Assembly (NCBI RefSeq): GCF_900104585.1
Contig: NZ_FNVX01000006.1
Coordinates: forward strand, 248,001-312,000
Origin: Bacteroides ihuae
Lineage (GTDB): Bacteria; Bacteroidota; Bacteroidia; Bacteroidales; Bacteroidaceae
Direction: 5' to 3'
Length of the DNA stretch: 64,000 nucleotides
In this document: in pieces, positions 18,328 to 28,216 of the stretch
Layout of the letters: every line of letters starts with the position of its first letter
How positions within the stretch are numbered: position 1 is the first letter of the stretch
Program-made: the position numbers and the translations under genes
The notes under the pieces: generated by a model
Seen by the model: only the letters and a program-made list of their open reading frames with translations
What the model was told of the DNA's origin: nothing
Database searches by the model: none

Positions 18328-20793
18328 TCAATCTTGAAAATAGATTCTCTTTACGCGAGTAGAGACACTAGTCAATACCTCATAAGGAATGGTTTCGAGC
18401 ATATCCGAAAGTACGGTTATTGGTAAATCATCTCCAAAGATAATCACCTTATCACCTTCTTTACAATCAATGTCTGTCACATCTATCATACATACGTCCA
18501 TACAAATATTGCCCACATAGAAAGCTTTCTTACCATTCACCAGACAATATCCTTTCCCATTACCCAAATGCCTATTTAAACCATCAGCATAACCAATAGG
18601 TATTGCGGCAATGCGGGAATCACGCGTCAGATGACCTTTTCTACTGTAACCCACCGTATCTTCAGACGCCACATTACGAATTTGAAGAATGGTTGTCTTT
18701 AGTGTGCTTACATTATATATAATAGAGTTATCGATCGGACTGACGCCATAAAGACCGATACCAAGTCGTACCATATCGAGTTGCGCTTCAGGAAAACGTT
18801 CAATACCTGCTGAATTACATATATGACGGAGGATTTTATGAGGAAACGAAGTTTGTAACTCAGTTGAAGCCTTATCAAAGAGTTCAATTTGCCGGCGGGT
18901 AAAGGCATCAAACTGATCACTGTCACTTCCTACCATGTGAGAGAATACTGAACGGGGTATCACTGCGTTTTGTGCTTTCAAGCGTTTGATAAGAGCCGGA
19001 ACTTCTTCAACAGCAAATCCCAAGCGATGCATACCAGTATCCAACTTTATGTGAATAGGGAAATTAGTAATCCCTTCTTTCTCGGCTTCTTTAATGAGAG
19101 CGTCCAAAAGATGAAAACTGTAAACCTCAGGCTCTAGCTTATAATCGAACAAGGTTTTGAATGCAGTCATTTCAGGATTCATGATGATAATAGATCCTGT
19201 AATACCGGCTTTGCGTAAGTCGGAACCTTCATCAGCTACAGCCACAGCCAAGTAGTCAACACGATGTTCCTGAAGAGTTTTAGCAATTTCGTATGAACCA
19301 GCTCCGTAAGCAAATGCTTTGACCATGCAAACCATTTTTGTTTCGGGCTTTAGCTTGCTTCGGTAGTAGTTCAGATTATTAATCAACGCATTCAGATTGA
19401 TTTCCAGAATCGTCTCATGCACTTTCAATTCCAAATTCTCTGAGACTATATCAAAGTCAAAGCTCCGAGAGCCTTTTACCAAAATAATTTCATTTTTGAG
19501 TTTCTTAAAGACATCAGATGCCTGTAATGCTTCTGTATTTGGAAAGAAATATTTTTCAATATCAAAGCGAGAAGCACAAGATGAAATCTCGTTACCCACA
19601 CCTATAATCTTTTCTATTCCTCGACTATGTACAAGTTGGGCCACTTTCCTATAAAGCGTAGTAGTGCTTTGGCCTGTCTCCAAGAGATCGGAAAGAATCA
19701 ACGTACGTTTCAATCCTTTTGACAAAGAGCGTCTATAGAGAAAATCGAGAGCTATATCCAAAGATGCTAAGTCCGAATTGTAACTATCATTAATAAGCAC
19801 ACAATTGTTCTTTCCTTCTTTCACTTCCAAGCGCATCGCTATAGGCTCCAGATGCGCCATTCGTTGAGTGATTTGTTCAGGAGAGAGCATTAAATAAAGA
19901 CATACAGCAAGGCAATTAAGTGAGTTTTCTATAGATGCATCATCAATGAAAGGAATACAATAGGAATTGTCCATTTCAAGATAACGGTAAGAAATAGTCG
20001 TAGATTCACTCTCTTTCTTTATACCACTAATATACAGAGGCCTATCCATATCTTTACACGACCATGCTATTTCACGAGCAGTAAACATCGATTTGGCTAC
20101 GCAATTACTTATCAACTCATTATCACCATTATAGATAATGACTTCACTATCTTTAAAGAGTAACAGTTTCTCCATACACTTTTCTTGAAGTGAAAAGAAA
20201 TTCTCTTGATGAGCACCACCAATATTAGTAAGTACCCCAATAGTAGGTTTAATAATGCTCTGCAATGAGCGCATCTCCCCTGTTTCAGAAATGCCAGCCT
20301 CAAAGATACCAAGTTCCGACGTTTCACTCATCTGCCATACAGATATTGGAACTCCAATTTGAGAATTATAGCTTCTAGGTGAACGAACAATGTTGCGTTC
20401 AGAACTGAGCAGTTGATGCAACCACTCTTTCACTATCGTTTTGCCATTACTACCCGTGATACCAATCACTGGAATCTGAAACTGTTCCCGATGCTGCTCA
20501 GCCAACTTCTGCAACGCCTTGAGCGGATTGGGTACAAGCAGAAAATTACAGTTATTATAGGTTTTATTATCATTAAGTTTGGAACTTACCACAAAGTTAC
20601 GAACGCCACGAGCATACAGATCAGGGATGTACTTTGATCCGTCGCTCCTCTTCGTAGGCAAAGCAAAAAAGAGAGTTTCTTCGGGAAAACACAACGATCG
20701 GCTATCAGTTAGTAACCAGTCTATATTAGTGTCTAAATTACCTAAACGCTTAGCACCTATTTGCTTTGCGATTGATTCAATTGTATACAACAT
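18328..20793 (-). CDS. murF: Bifunctional MurF ligase / alanine racemase
   Basis: A fused cytoplasmic enzyme for peptidoglycan synthesis. Residues about 1-445 are MurF, which adds D-Ala-D-Ala to UDP-MurNAc-tripeptide: N-terminal LLTDSRSL, ATP loop GITGSNGKT (residues 111-119) and INDSYNSDLASL. Residues about 455-821 are alanine racemase, which makes D-Ala: EINLNALINNLNYY, the PLP-lysine motif MVKAFAYGAG, HMVGSDSD, and the C-terminal catalytic-Tyr region VGYSRKGH. The 821-residue fusion is normal in Bacteroidales. Its start overlaps the end of the GSCFA gene by 37 bp, so both are likely in one operon. Confidence 0.96.
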   Translation of the reverse strand: MLYTIESIAKQIGAKRLGNLDTNIDWLLTDSRSLCFPEETLFFALPTKRSDGSKYIPDLYARGVRNFVVSSKLNDNKTYNNCNFLLVPNPLKALQKLAEQHREQFQIPVIGITGSNGKTIVKEWLHQLLSSERNIVRSPRSYNSQIGVPISVWQMSETSELGIFEAGISETGEMRSLQSIIKPTIGVLTNIGGAHQENFFSLQEKCMEKLLLFKDSEVIIYNGDNELISNCVAKSMFTAREIAWSCKDMDRPLYISGIKKESESTTISYRYLEMDNSYCIPFIDDASIENSLNCLAVCLYLMLSPEQITQRMAHLEPIAMRLEVKEGKNNCVLINDSYNSDLASLDIALDFLYRRSLSKGLKRTLILSDLLETGQSTTTLYRKVAQLVHSRGIEKIIGVGNEISSCASRFDIEKYFFPNTEALQASDVFKKLKNEIILVKGSRSFDFDIVSENLELKVHETILEINLNALINNLNYYRSKLKPETKMVCMVKAFAYGAGSYEIAKTLQEHRVDYLAVAVADEGSDLRKAGITGSIIIMNPEMTAFKTLFDYKLEPEVYSFHLLDALIKEAEKEGITNFPIHIKLDTGMHRLGFAVEEVPALIKRLKAQNAVIPRSVFSHMVGSDSDQFDAFTRRQIELFDKASTELQTSFPHKILRHICNSAGIERFPEAQLDMVRLGIGLYGVSPIDNSIIYNVSTLKTTILQIRNVASEDTVGYSRKGHLTRDSRIAAIPIGYADGLNRHLGNGKGYCLVNGKKAFYVGNICMDVCMIDVTDIDCKEGDKVIIFGDDLPITVLSDMLETIPYEVLTSVSTRVKRIYFQD

Positions 20794-21758
20794 TGTTCTA
20801 TTTCTTTTTGTACATCTAAGTACGGGTATTTTTCCTTAAGTCGATTTATCTTTAACACTATTTGTCCTAAAAATAGTTTATACTCTTCGGCTTCTATTCG
20901 GAAGGGTTTATGCGCCAATGCTTTATGGACATCATCACATTCGTGCATTATTTGTTTGGTTTCTTTCGAAAAATAAAGAGCATCAAAATTCGCCCAAATA
21001 TACTGGATAGCCTTTGAAGACGGATGAACCATATCATCCGCATAGAACCGATAATCACGAAGATCATCCATCACGATTTCGTATGCCGGAAAGTAAAAGA
21101 CGGAGTCAGGAAAAGCCTCTTGTAAACGATTAATGGCCAAAAGAAGAGTAGCTTTACTTACCTGATTACCATGCAATCCATCCTTAAGATGACGGATGGG
21201 ACTAACAGTTAAGATAATTTTTAGGTTAGGTTGTTGCTGAAGAAGTGTATAAATGAGCGAAGTGTAGTCAGTAAAGATTTCCTCGACTGTAAGCATACGG
21301 CGCAAAAAACGATCGGCTGGGAGTTTATGACAATTAGAAACAACCTTCCCTGTTTCCTTTAATGTGTAAACCCAAGATGTACCGAAAGTAAGTATCACAT
21401 AGTCTAACTGAGTGACTGCAGTGCGAGCTTCATCCAAACGACTATTTATCTGCGTTAAACACTCATCCAGAGAAGAAGATGAAAACGAACCGTGATGCAT
21501 ATAACTATGAAAACACTCACGATAGAAGAATAAATCTTGAGGGGTATATTGCTTACCGGTAAGCATCTCGCGCAAAGCAGTAGAAACAGACAACGGATTA
21601 TAAAGTATACCATAGGGATTGACCTGACAACGGAATTTATTTTCCACCATTAAAGTCCCAATATTCTGAGCAAAACACGAACCCATTAGCAAACCTTTGT
21701 AAGAGTGATTAATAAAAAAGCCTTGCTTCGGTAATTCTACAACTGTCCTAAAATTCAT
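20757..21758 (-). CDS. GSCFA-domain protein (SGNH-hydrolase-like)
   Basis: A 333-residue protein containing the name-giving GSCFA motif (LLMGSCFAQNIGTLM, about residues 25-39). Further conserved blocks are NPYGILYNPLSVSTAL, YVILTFGTSWVY, ILTVSPIRHLKDG and DDMVHPSSKAIQYIW. The Ser, Gly/Asn and Asp-x-x-His arrangement resembles SGNH esterases, so a deacylase or esterase role is plausible, but the substrate is unknown. No signal peptide is seen. It overlaps murF-alr by 37 bp, which hints at an envelope-related job. Confidence 0.85.
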   Translation of the reverse strand: MNFRTVVELPKQGFFINHSYKGLLMGSCFAQNIGTLMVENKFRCQVNPYGILYNPLSVSTALREMLTGKQYTPQDLFFYRECFHSYMHHGSFSSSSLDECLTQINSRLDEARTAVTQLDYVILTFGTSWVYTLKETGKVVSNCHKLPADRFLRRMLTVEEIFTDYTSLIYTLLQQQPNLKIILTVSPIRHLKDGLHGNQVSKATLLLAINRLQEAFPDSVFYFPAYEIVMDDLRDYRFYADDMVHPSSKAIQYIWANFDALYFSKETKQIMHECDDVHKALAHKPFRIEAEEYKLFLGQIVLKINRLKEKYPYLDVQKEIEQCCIQLNQSQSK

Positions 21759-21792
21759 GCTCTATCTATTTATCTGTTCTTCTAAATTGCCA

Positions 21793-21822
21793 CAAAAATA
21801 CTGAAATAATTCCGAAAACAAA
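21793..21822 (-). promoter_or_regulatory. Promoter of the GSCFA-murF-alr operon
   Basis: On the minus strand TTTG (21822-21819), an 18-bp spacer and TATTTTTG (21800-21793). It lies about 35 bp before the GSCFA start and is divergent from dxs. Confidence 0.55.
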
Positions 21823-21924
21823 GAGAGAGAGTTTGTTAACATAGCCAAGTCTTCACAAAATTCCGATTGAATAATAAGTACTTCAGGTTATTTATACTAA
21901 TTTTGCAATAAATTTGTCCGAACA

Positions 21925-23838
21925 ATGAAAAATGAACCCACATATACTCTGCTAAATAACATTTCATACCCGGAAGACTTGCGGAAACTAAGTATTGATC
22001 AACTTCCTGAAGTATGCAAAGAGCTAAGGCAAGACCTCATAGAAGAACTATCCTGCAACCCAGGCCATTTTGCAGCAAACCTCGGGGTAGTAGAATTGAC
22101 TGTAGCATTACATTATATATATAACACTCCTTACGACCGCATTGTATGGGATGTTGGCCATCAAGCCTATGTTCATAAAATATTGACTGGAAGACGTAAA
22201 TCTTTCTCAACCAATAGAAAGATTAATGGCATACGTCCTTTCCCTTCTCCTGAAGAAAGCGAATACGACACCTTCACCTGCGGACACGCTTCAAATTCTA
22301 TCTCAGCCGCATTAGGTATGGCAGTAGCTGCAAAAAAGAAAGGAGAAAAAGATCGCCACGTGGTAGCTGTGATAGGTGATGGATCGATGAGTGGAGGACT
22401 TGCTTTCGAAGGTTTAAACAATGCATCTGCAACGCCTAACAACTTATTGATCATTCTCAATGACAATGACATGTCTATTGACCGTAGTGTAGGTGGGATG
22501 AAACAATATTTAGTGAATCTCACCACTTCAAACCGCTATAACCGCCTCCGCTTCGAAGCATCCAAGATACTCTTTAAGATGGGAGTTTTAAATGAGAGTA
22601 GACGCAAAAGCCTCATACGCTTTGCTAATAGTATAAAGTCAATGTTAGCCCAACAGCAGAATATTTTTGAAGGAATGAATATCCGCTATTTTGGGCCTAT
22701 TGACGGGCACGATGTAAAAAATGTATCTCGCGTATTGCGAGATATAAAGAATATGCAAGGGCCCAAGATACTTCATCTGCACACAATCAAGGGGAAAGGA
22801 TTTGAACCGGCCGAAAAGCATGCTACAGTGTGGCATGCACCCGGAAAATTCAATCCGGAAACCGGCATACGAATTACAGTAAACACAGATGGGCTTCCTC
22901 CTCTCTTTCAAGATGTGTTTGGCAACACTCTTGTGGAGCTAGCCAAAAATAATAAGAAAATCATTGGAGTTACTCCCGCCATGCCTACAGGCTGTTCTAT
23001 GAACATACTGATGGATAAAATGCCCGACAGAGCCTTTGACGTAGGCATTGCGGAAGGGCATGCCGTAACTTTCTCTGGAGGAATGGCCAAAGAAGGATTA
23101 ATGCCTTTTTGTAACATTTATTCTTCATTCATGCAACGAGGCTATGACAATATCATCCACGACGTAGCTATCCAAAACCTAAATGTGGTCTTTTGCCTTG
23201 ACCGCGCAGGCCTTGTAGGAGAAGATGGCCCTACTCATCATGGCGCATTCGACATGGCTTACTTAAGACCAATCCCTCACCTCACCATTGCATCACCTAT
23301 GGATGAGCACGAGTTAAGAAGAATGATGTACACTGCTCAGTTACCTGATAAAGGACCGTTTGTTATTCGCTATCCTAAAGGAAGAGGTTCACTCGTTAAT
23401 TGGCAATGCCCGCTCGAAGAAATAGAAGTAGGCACCGGCCGCAAAATAAAAGATGGAGAGGAAATAGCAATATTAACCATAGGTCCTATAGGCAAAACAG
23501 CAGCAAAAGCTATTGAAACTGCTACCAAAGAGAATATATCAATTGCTCACTATGACGTGCGCTTTTTAAAACCACTGGATGCGAATATGCTTCACGAAAT
23601 AGGACGCAAATTCAAGAAAATATTAACGATTGAAGATGGAATTATTCAAGGAGGCATGGGCAGCGCCATACTCGAGTTTCTATCGGACAACAACTATTAT
23701 CCAAAAGTTACGCGTATGGGACTACCCGACAAATTTATAGAGCACGGAAGCATAGCCGAACTGCATCAACTCTGTGGCTTGGATGCAACTGGTATTTATC
23801 AGGAAATCATGCATTTGAACGCCCATGAAACAAAATAA
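21925..23838 (+). CDS. dxs: 1-deoxy-D-xylulose-5-phosphate synthase
   Basis: First enzyme of the MEP isoprenoid pathway: condenses pyruvate and glyceraldehyde 3-phosphate using thiamine diphosphate. The 637-residue protein has the expected blocks: [16 protein letters not shown] with the early His, [16 protein letters not shown], the cofactor motif [18 protein letters not shown] through NDNDMSID, and [19 protein letters not shown] in the transketolase-like pyrimidine domain. A -7 box TAATTTTG (21898-21905) lies 20 bp before the ATG. trkA follows after 72 bp on the same strand, so the three genes dxs-trkA-trkH may be one transcript. Confidence 0.97.
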   Translation: MKNEPTYTLLNNISYPEDLRKLSIDQLPEVCKELRQDLIEELSCNPGHFAANLGVVELTVALHYIYNTPYDRIVWDVGHQAYVHKILTGRRKSFSTNRKINGIRPFPSPEESEYDTFTCGHASNSISAALGMAVAAKKKGEKDRHVVAVIGDGSMSGGLAFEGLNNASATPNNLLIILNDNDMSIDRSVGGMKQYLVNLTTSNRYNRLRFEASKILFKMGVLNESRRKSLIRFANSIKSMLAQQQNIFEGMNIRYFGPIDGHDVKNVSRVLRDIKNMQGPKILHLHTIKGKGFEPAEKHATVWHAPGKFNPETGIRITVNTDGLPPLFQDVFGNTLVELAKNNKKIIGVTPAMPTGCSMNILMDKMPDRAFDVGIAEGHAVTFSGGMAKEGLMPFCNIYSSFMQRGYDNIIHDVAIQNLNVVFCLDRAGLVGEDGPTHHGAFDMAYLRPIPHLTIASPMDEHELRRMMYTAQLPDKGPFVIRYPKGRGSLVNWQCPLEEIEVGTGRKIKDGEEIAILTIGPIGKTAAKAIETATKENISIAHYDVRFLKPLDANMLHEIGRKFKKILTIEDGIIQGGMGSAILEFLSDNNYYPKVTRMGLPDKFIEHGSIAELHQLCGLDATGIYQEIMHLNAHETK

Positions 23839-23910
23839 AAAAGACGATATAATAAGAATAGCCACAAGCCAAACAATCAAAAATTGTATTGGCAAATGCA
23901 TAGACAAAAG

Positions 23911-25251
23911 ATGAAAATAATTATTGCCGGTGCCGGAGCTGTAGGCACGCATTTAGCCAAATTGCTATCCCGCGAGAGGCAGGATATTATCTTGATTGAC
24001 GACAGTGAAGAGAAGTTGAGCACATTAAGTTCCAATTTCGATTTAATGACCGTTTGTGCTTCTCCTTCTTCCACTTCTGGCCTCAAAGAGGTTGGCGTAA
24101 AAGATGCTGATCTATTCATTGCGGTAACCCCCGATGAAAGTAGAAACATGACAGCTTGCATGATAGCAAGCAACCTAGGGGCAAAGAAGACAGTGGCTCG
24201 AATAGATAATTACGAATATCTATTACCTAAAAACAAAGAATTTTTCAAGAAGTTAGGAGTAGATTCGCTTATCTATCCCGAAATGCTAGCCGCAAAAGAA
24301 ATCGTATCTTCCATGAGGATGAGCTGGATCCGCCAATGGTGGGAGTTTTGTGGTGGAGCCCTCATACTATTAGGCACCAAGATGAGAGAGAATGCAGAAA
24401 TTCTCAATATACCTCTTCAAGAGCTGGGCGGTGCAAACACACCTTATCACATTGTAGCCATCAAACGAGGCAACGAAACCATCATTCCCCGAGGTAATGA
24501 TGTAATCAAGCTGTATGACATTGTATACTTCACTACAACCAGAAAATACATTCCTTATATTCGTAAAATAGCGGGAAAAGAAAACTATGCCGACGTGCGC
24601 AAAGTGATGATTATGGGTGGTGGGCGCATTGCCGTGCGTACGGCCCAATATGTGCCCGATTATATGCAAGTGAAAATAGTCGAGCATGACGTAAACCGTT
24701 GCAATCGCTTAACAGAGGTGCTAGATGACAAAGTTATGGTTATTAATGGAGACGGGCGCGACATGGATCTACTGATAGAAGAAGGCCTCAAGAACACGGA
24801 GGCTTTTGTCGCACTAACAGGAAATTCGGAAACGAACATTCTTGCTTGCCTGGCAGCCAAACGAATGGGAGTCAGCAAAACGGTAGCCGAAGTGGAAAAC
24901 ATAGATTACATCAGCATGGCCGAAAGCTTAGATATAGGAACAGTGATCAATAAAAAAATGATCGCCGCTAGCCATATTTACCAAATGATGCTTGATGCAG
25001 ATGTATCCAATGTCAAAAGTCTAACATTTGCCAATGCAGAAGTGGCTGAATTTACTGTTAAATCTGACTCTAAAGTAGCCAAACACCTCGTCAAAGACCT
25101 AGGCCTACCCAAAGGAGCAACCATTGGCGGATTAATCCGAAATGGCGAAGGAATCGTTGTTACTGGTGACACATTAATACGTAGCGGTGATCACGTAGTC
25201 GTATTCTGCCTGAATATGATGATAAAGAAAATAGAGAAGTTCTTTAACTAA
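23911..25251 (+). CDS. trkA: Trk potassium uptake regulator TrkA
   Basis: Peripheral nucleotide-binding subunit that gates TrkH. The 446-residue protein has two RCK units, each a Rossmann NAD-binding domain plus a C-terminal domain. The first starts MKIIIAGAGAVGTHLAKLLS; the second has VMIMGGGRIAVRTAQYV (about residue 232). The second TrkA_C-type tail is seen in VAKHLVKDLGLPKGATIGGL. I start it at the ATG at 23911 because the Rossmann strand begins there; a TTG 27 bp upstream is rejected. It is 8 bp upstream of trkH. Confidence 0.95.
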   Translation: MKIIIAGAGAVGTHLAKLLSRERQDIILIDDSEEKLSTLSSNFDLMTVCASPSSTSGLKEVGVKDADLFIAVTPDESRNMTACMIASNLGAKKTVARIDNYEYLLPKNKEFFKKLGVDSLIYPEMLAAKEIVSSMRMSWIRQWWEFCGGALILLGTKMRENAEILNIPLQELGGANTPYHIVAIKRGNETIIPRGNDVIKLYDIVYFTTTRKYIPYIRKIAGKENYADVRKVMIMGGGRIAVRTAQYVPDYMQVKIVEHDVNRCNRLTEVLDDKVMVINGDGRDMDLLIEEGLKNTEAFVALTGNSETNILACLAAKRMGVSKTVAEVENIDYISMAESLDIGTVINKKMIAASHIYQMMLDADVSNVKSLTFANAEVAEFTVKSDSKVAKHLVKDLGLPKGATIGGLIRNGEGIVVTGDTLIRSGDHVVVFCLNMMIKKIEKFFN

Positions 25252-25259
25252 CATCTGAA

Positions 25260-26711
25260 ATGATAAACAGAAAGATGATTTATAGAATCATGGGATTCCT
25301 GATTCTGATTGAAACAGCTATGTTATTGTCTTGCATAGGAGTTTCTCTATGTTATCAAGAAAATGATTTGAAGAGCTTCCTCATTACAGCTGCAATGACT
25401 GCAATTACCGGATTATTCCTCATGCTATTAGGTAAAAATGCTGAAAAGCAGCTAAGTCGTAGAGACGGCTATATCATCGTCAGTATCGTATGGGTAATAT
25501 TCAGTATCTTCGGCATGCTACCCTTCTATTTTAGCGGATACATACCCAACATTACCAATGCTTTCTTCGAAACTATGTCCGGCTTTACCACCACAGGTGC
25601 GTCCATATTAGACAATATAGAAGCATTACCTCACGGATTATTGTTCTGGCGTAGCATGACGCAATGGATTGGAGGTCTGGGTATTGTTTTCTTCACCATT
25701 GCCGTTCTTCCTATCTTTGGAGTAGGGAGCATGCAACTTTTTGCTGCAGAAGCAACGGGCCCCACGCACGACAAAATACACCCTCGTATCGGAGTCACTG
25801 CTAAATTATTATGGATCGTTTATCTGGTATTAACTATCAGTGAAACCATACTACTCATGTTTGGTGGGATGAGTCTATTCGATGCAGTTTGCCACTCGTT
25901 CACAACAACTGCCACGGGAGGATATTCTACCAAGCAAGCAAGTATAGCCTATTACAATTCTCCCTATATAGAATACGTGGTTTCGCTCTTTATGATCTTA
26001 TCGGGACTAAATTTTACTCTTTATTTCTTTTTTGCGAAAGGTAAAATAAAGAAATTCTTTAGCGACGAAGAGATGAAATGGTATATCTGGTCTATTGCTA
26101 TTTTCACCTGCATCATTGCATTTACACTTACCCGCACTTCTTCTATGGGAATTGAAGAATCATTTAGAAAAGCTTTATTCCAAGTAGCCTCTCTACATAC
26201 CACAACCGGATATGTTACAGCCGATTACATGACGTGGAAACCCTTCCTTTGGGCCATGCTTTCCATAACAATGATAATTGGAGGGTGTGCTGGTTCAACC
26301 AGCGGAGGACTAAAAGCCATACGCGTACTGATATTAGTAAGAATCATAAAAAATGAATTCAAGCGTTTGATTCACCCCAATGCAGTACTTCCTATTCGTG
26401 CAAACAGGCAGGTTATTTCTCCATCTGTAAAGAATGCTATTCTAGCCTTTACTTTATTATATATTGCCGTATTGGTGATCGGATGGATTACTATGATGGC
26501 ATTAGGTGTAGGCTATATAGAGTCTTTTGGCACAGTCATTTCGAGTATGGGCGGAGTTGGACCAGGCTTAGGTACATGCGGCCCTGCGTATAGCTGGAAT
26601 CATTTGCCGGATGCAGCCAAATGGTTATTGTCTTTTCTTATGCTAATCGGTCGTCTTGAAATATTCACCATATTACTGATTTTCACTCCTGGATTTTGGA
26701 AAAGGAATTGA
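25260..26711 (+). CDS. trkH: Trk potassium transporter membrane subunit TrkH
   Basis: Inner-membrane potassium channel-like transporter of 483 residues. The four selectivity-filter regions are visible: GFTTTGAS, TTTATGGYST, TTTGYVT and GGVGPGLGT. There are about 10-12 hydrophobic segments. It forms the transport unit with TrkA encoded just upstream. The filter Gly residues are intact, so it should be functional. Confidence 0.95.
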   Translation: MINRKMIYRIMGFLILIETAMLLSCIGVSLCYQENDLKSFLITAAMTAITGLFLMLLGKNAEKQLSRRDGYIIVSIVWVIFSIFGMLPFYFSGYIPNITNAFFETMSGFTTTGASILDNIEALPHGLLFWRSMTQWIGGLGIVFFTIAVLPIFGVGSMQLFAAEATGPTHDKIHPRIGVTAKLLWIVYLVLTISETILLMFGGMSLFDAVCHSFTTTATGGYSTKQASIAYYNSPYIEYVVSLFMILSGLNFTLYFFFAKGKIKKFFSDEEMKWYIWSIAIFTCIIAFTLTRTSSMGIEESFRKALFQVASLHTTTGYVTADYMTWKPFLWAMLSITMIIGGCAGSTSGGLKAIRVLILVRIIKNEFKRLIHPNAVLPIRANRQVISPSVKNAILAFTLLYIAVLVIGWITMMALGVGYIESFGTVISSMGGVGPGLGTCGPAYSWNHLPDAAKWLLSFLMLIGRLEIFTILLIFTPGFWKRN

Positions 26712-26782
26712 CCCAAGATAAAAAGTGTGCTAAAAAAACCTTTTTGTCACATAGAGATTGCAAAAGAGAGGAAATTAAGTTC

Positions 26783-26790
26783 TATATTTG
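26783..26790 (+). promoter_or_regulatory. -7 box of the small exported protein gene
   Basis: TATATTTG matches TAnnTTTG, with TTG 22 bp upstream (26758-26760). It overlaps the TTG at 26788, so translation must begin downstream, at the ATG at 26809. Confidence 0.5.
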
Positions 26791-26808
26791 CACCCGCAAG
26801 AGGGTAAT

Positions 26809-27189
26809 ATGAAAAAGTTCCTTAAATACAGTGTTTTAATCGCATTTACCGTGATGCTTCATGCCACCATGATGGGAGCGATGAAAGTATCAGAGACACT
26901 ATATATTACATCTCAAAGCGACTCCGCTTACTTCATTTCCCAAGAGCAGGCACTGAAGCTATCGATAGAACTCTTCTACAATTGTTACGCCGAACTAGCA
27001 TGTGAAGTTGCTCATCTCGATTTTTCTCACATTCTCACCAATAAAAGCTACCACCGACTCATAGGGTCTTTTCGCGAATATAAGCCTATTAATTCGATAT
27101 TCTTTAGCGCTACATTCCGTTCACTATCTTATTGTCCTATGGACCCTGTGACTTACTATGTCTTTGGTTTGCGAAAGATTATCATCTAA
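26809..27189 (+). CDS. Small exported protein of unknown function
   Basis: I do not recognise this 126-residue protein. It starts MKKFLKYSVLIAFTVMLHA, a Sec signal peptide, and the mature part is about 100 residues with four Cys (NCYAELACEV and, near the end, SYCPMDP), which could form disulfides in the periplasm. No domain is evident. It has its own promoter box at 26783 and lies 104 bp before nuoA, separated by an inverted repeat. Its codon use looks like its neighbours. A longer frame from a TTG at 26788 is rejected because that codon is inside the promoter. Confidence 0.65.
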   Translation: MKKFLKYSVLIAFTVMLHATMMGAMKVSETLYITSQSDSAYFISQEQALKLSIELFYNCYAELACEVAHLDFSHILTNKSYHRLIGSFREYKPINSIFFSATFRSLSYCPMDPVTYYVFGLRKIII

Positions 27190-27225
27190 ATTTCTTTTAT
27201 TTTACATCGTAATTTCCATGGAGTT

Positions 27226-27252
27226 ATCATCTTAATACCAATTTAAGATGAT
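27226..27252. repeat. Inverted repeat between the small exported protein gene and nuoA
   Basis: ATCATCTTA and its exact complement TAAGATGAT flank a 9-base loop. There is no T tract, so it may be an operator or a leader structure rather than a terminator. Confidence 0.5.
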
Positions 27253-27293
27253 GATCCGCTCATTAATAGTATTTAATCTAAATATATTGGATT

Positions 27294-27644
27294 ATGAATT
27301 TTGTATTATTAGTTGTCGTTCTATTAACGGCAGTTACGTTGGTTGCTGCAGCACTGATTATAGCAAAAGCTATATCTCCGCGCTCCTACAATCCCCAAAA
27401 AGAAGAGCCGTACGAATGTGGTATTCCTACTCGTGGCAAATCGTGGATGCAGTTTCGTGTAGGCTATTATTTGTTTGCCATCTTGTTTTTGATGTTCGAT
27501 GTAGAGACAGTCTTTCTGTTTCCATGGGCAGTCATAGTGCGAGATTTAGGAGTAGCTGGGCTTGTTAGTATTCTTTTCTTTTTAGTTATTTTAGTTTTGG
27601 GTCTAGCTTATGCCTGGAGGAAAGGAGCATTAGAATGGAAATGA
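27294..27644 (+). CDS. nuoA: NADH-quinone oxidoreductase (complex I) subunit A
   Basis: Membrane subunit of 116 residues at the hinge between the membrane and peripheral arms. Family motifs: NPQKEEPYECGIP with the conserved Cys loop, and FRVGYYLFAILFLMFDVETVFLFPWA. Three transmembrane helices are visible. It is the first gene of the nuo operon and overlaps nuoB by 10 bp. Confidence 0.95.
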   Translation: MNFVLLVVVLLTAVTLVAAALIIAKAISPRSYNPQKEEPYECGIPTRGKSWMQFRVGYYLFAILFLMFDVETVFLFPWAVIVRDLGVAGLVSILFFLVILVLGLAYAWRKGALEWK

Positions 27645-28216
27645 AAAAGCCGAAGATAAAATCAATTCCTTACGAGGAATTCACCGACAATGAATCCCTA
27701 GAGAAGATGACTAAAGAACTCAATGAAGGTGGAGTCAATGTTTTTGTGGGAGCAATGGATGATCTCATCAACTGGGGACGCAGCAATTCGTTGTGGCCAC
27801 TGACATTTGCAACAAGCTGTTGCGGAATCGAATTTATGTCATTGGGTGCTGCTCGTTATGATATGGCCCGCTTTGGGTTTGAAGTAGCCCGTGCCAGCCC
27901 CCGTCAAGCAGATATGATTATGGTTTGCGGAACCATCACCAATAAGATGGCTCCGGTATTGAAACGTCTCTACGACCAAATGGCCGACCCAAAGTACGTA
28001 GTAGCCGTAGGTGGATGTGCTGTGAGTGGAGGTCCTTTCAAAAAATCATATCATGTATTAAACGGAGTGGATAAAATTATGCCTGTCGACGTGTTTATTC
28101 CAGGATGCCCCCCAAGACCGGAAGCATTTTACTACGGATTGATGCAATTACAGCGCAAAGTGAAGATTGAAAAATTCTTTGGAGGCGTAAACAAAAAAGA
28201 GAAAAGAGATGAATGA
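27635..28216 (+). CDS. nuoB: Complex I subunit B (carries cluster N2)
   Basis: A 193-residue peripheral subunit that binds the terminal 4Fe-4S cluster N2, which reduces quinone. The ligands are visible: the tandem Cys pair in TSCCGIEFMSLG (about residues 62-63), a third Cys in MVCGTITNKM, and the last in IPGCPPRPEA. It overlaps nuoA upstream and nuoC downstream by 10 and 8 bp, a sign of translational coupling. Confidence 0.96.
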   Translation: MEMKKPKIKSIPYEEFTDNESLEKMTKELNEGGVNVFVGAMDDLINWGRSNSLWPLTFATSCCGIEFMSLGAARYDMARFGFEVARASPRQADMIMVCGTITNKMAPVLKRLYDQMADPKYVVAVGGCAVSGGPFKKSYHVLNGVDKIMPVDVFIPGCPPRPEAFYYGLMQLQRKVKIEKFFGGVNKKEKRDE

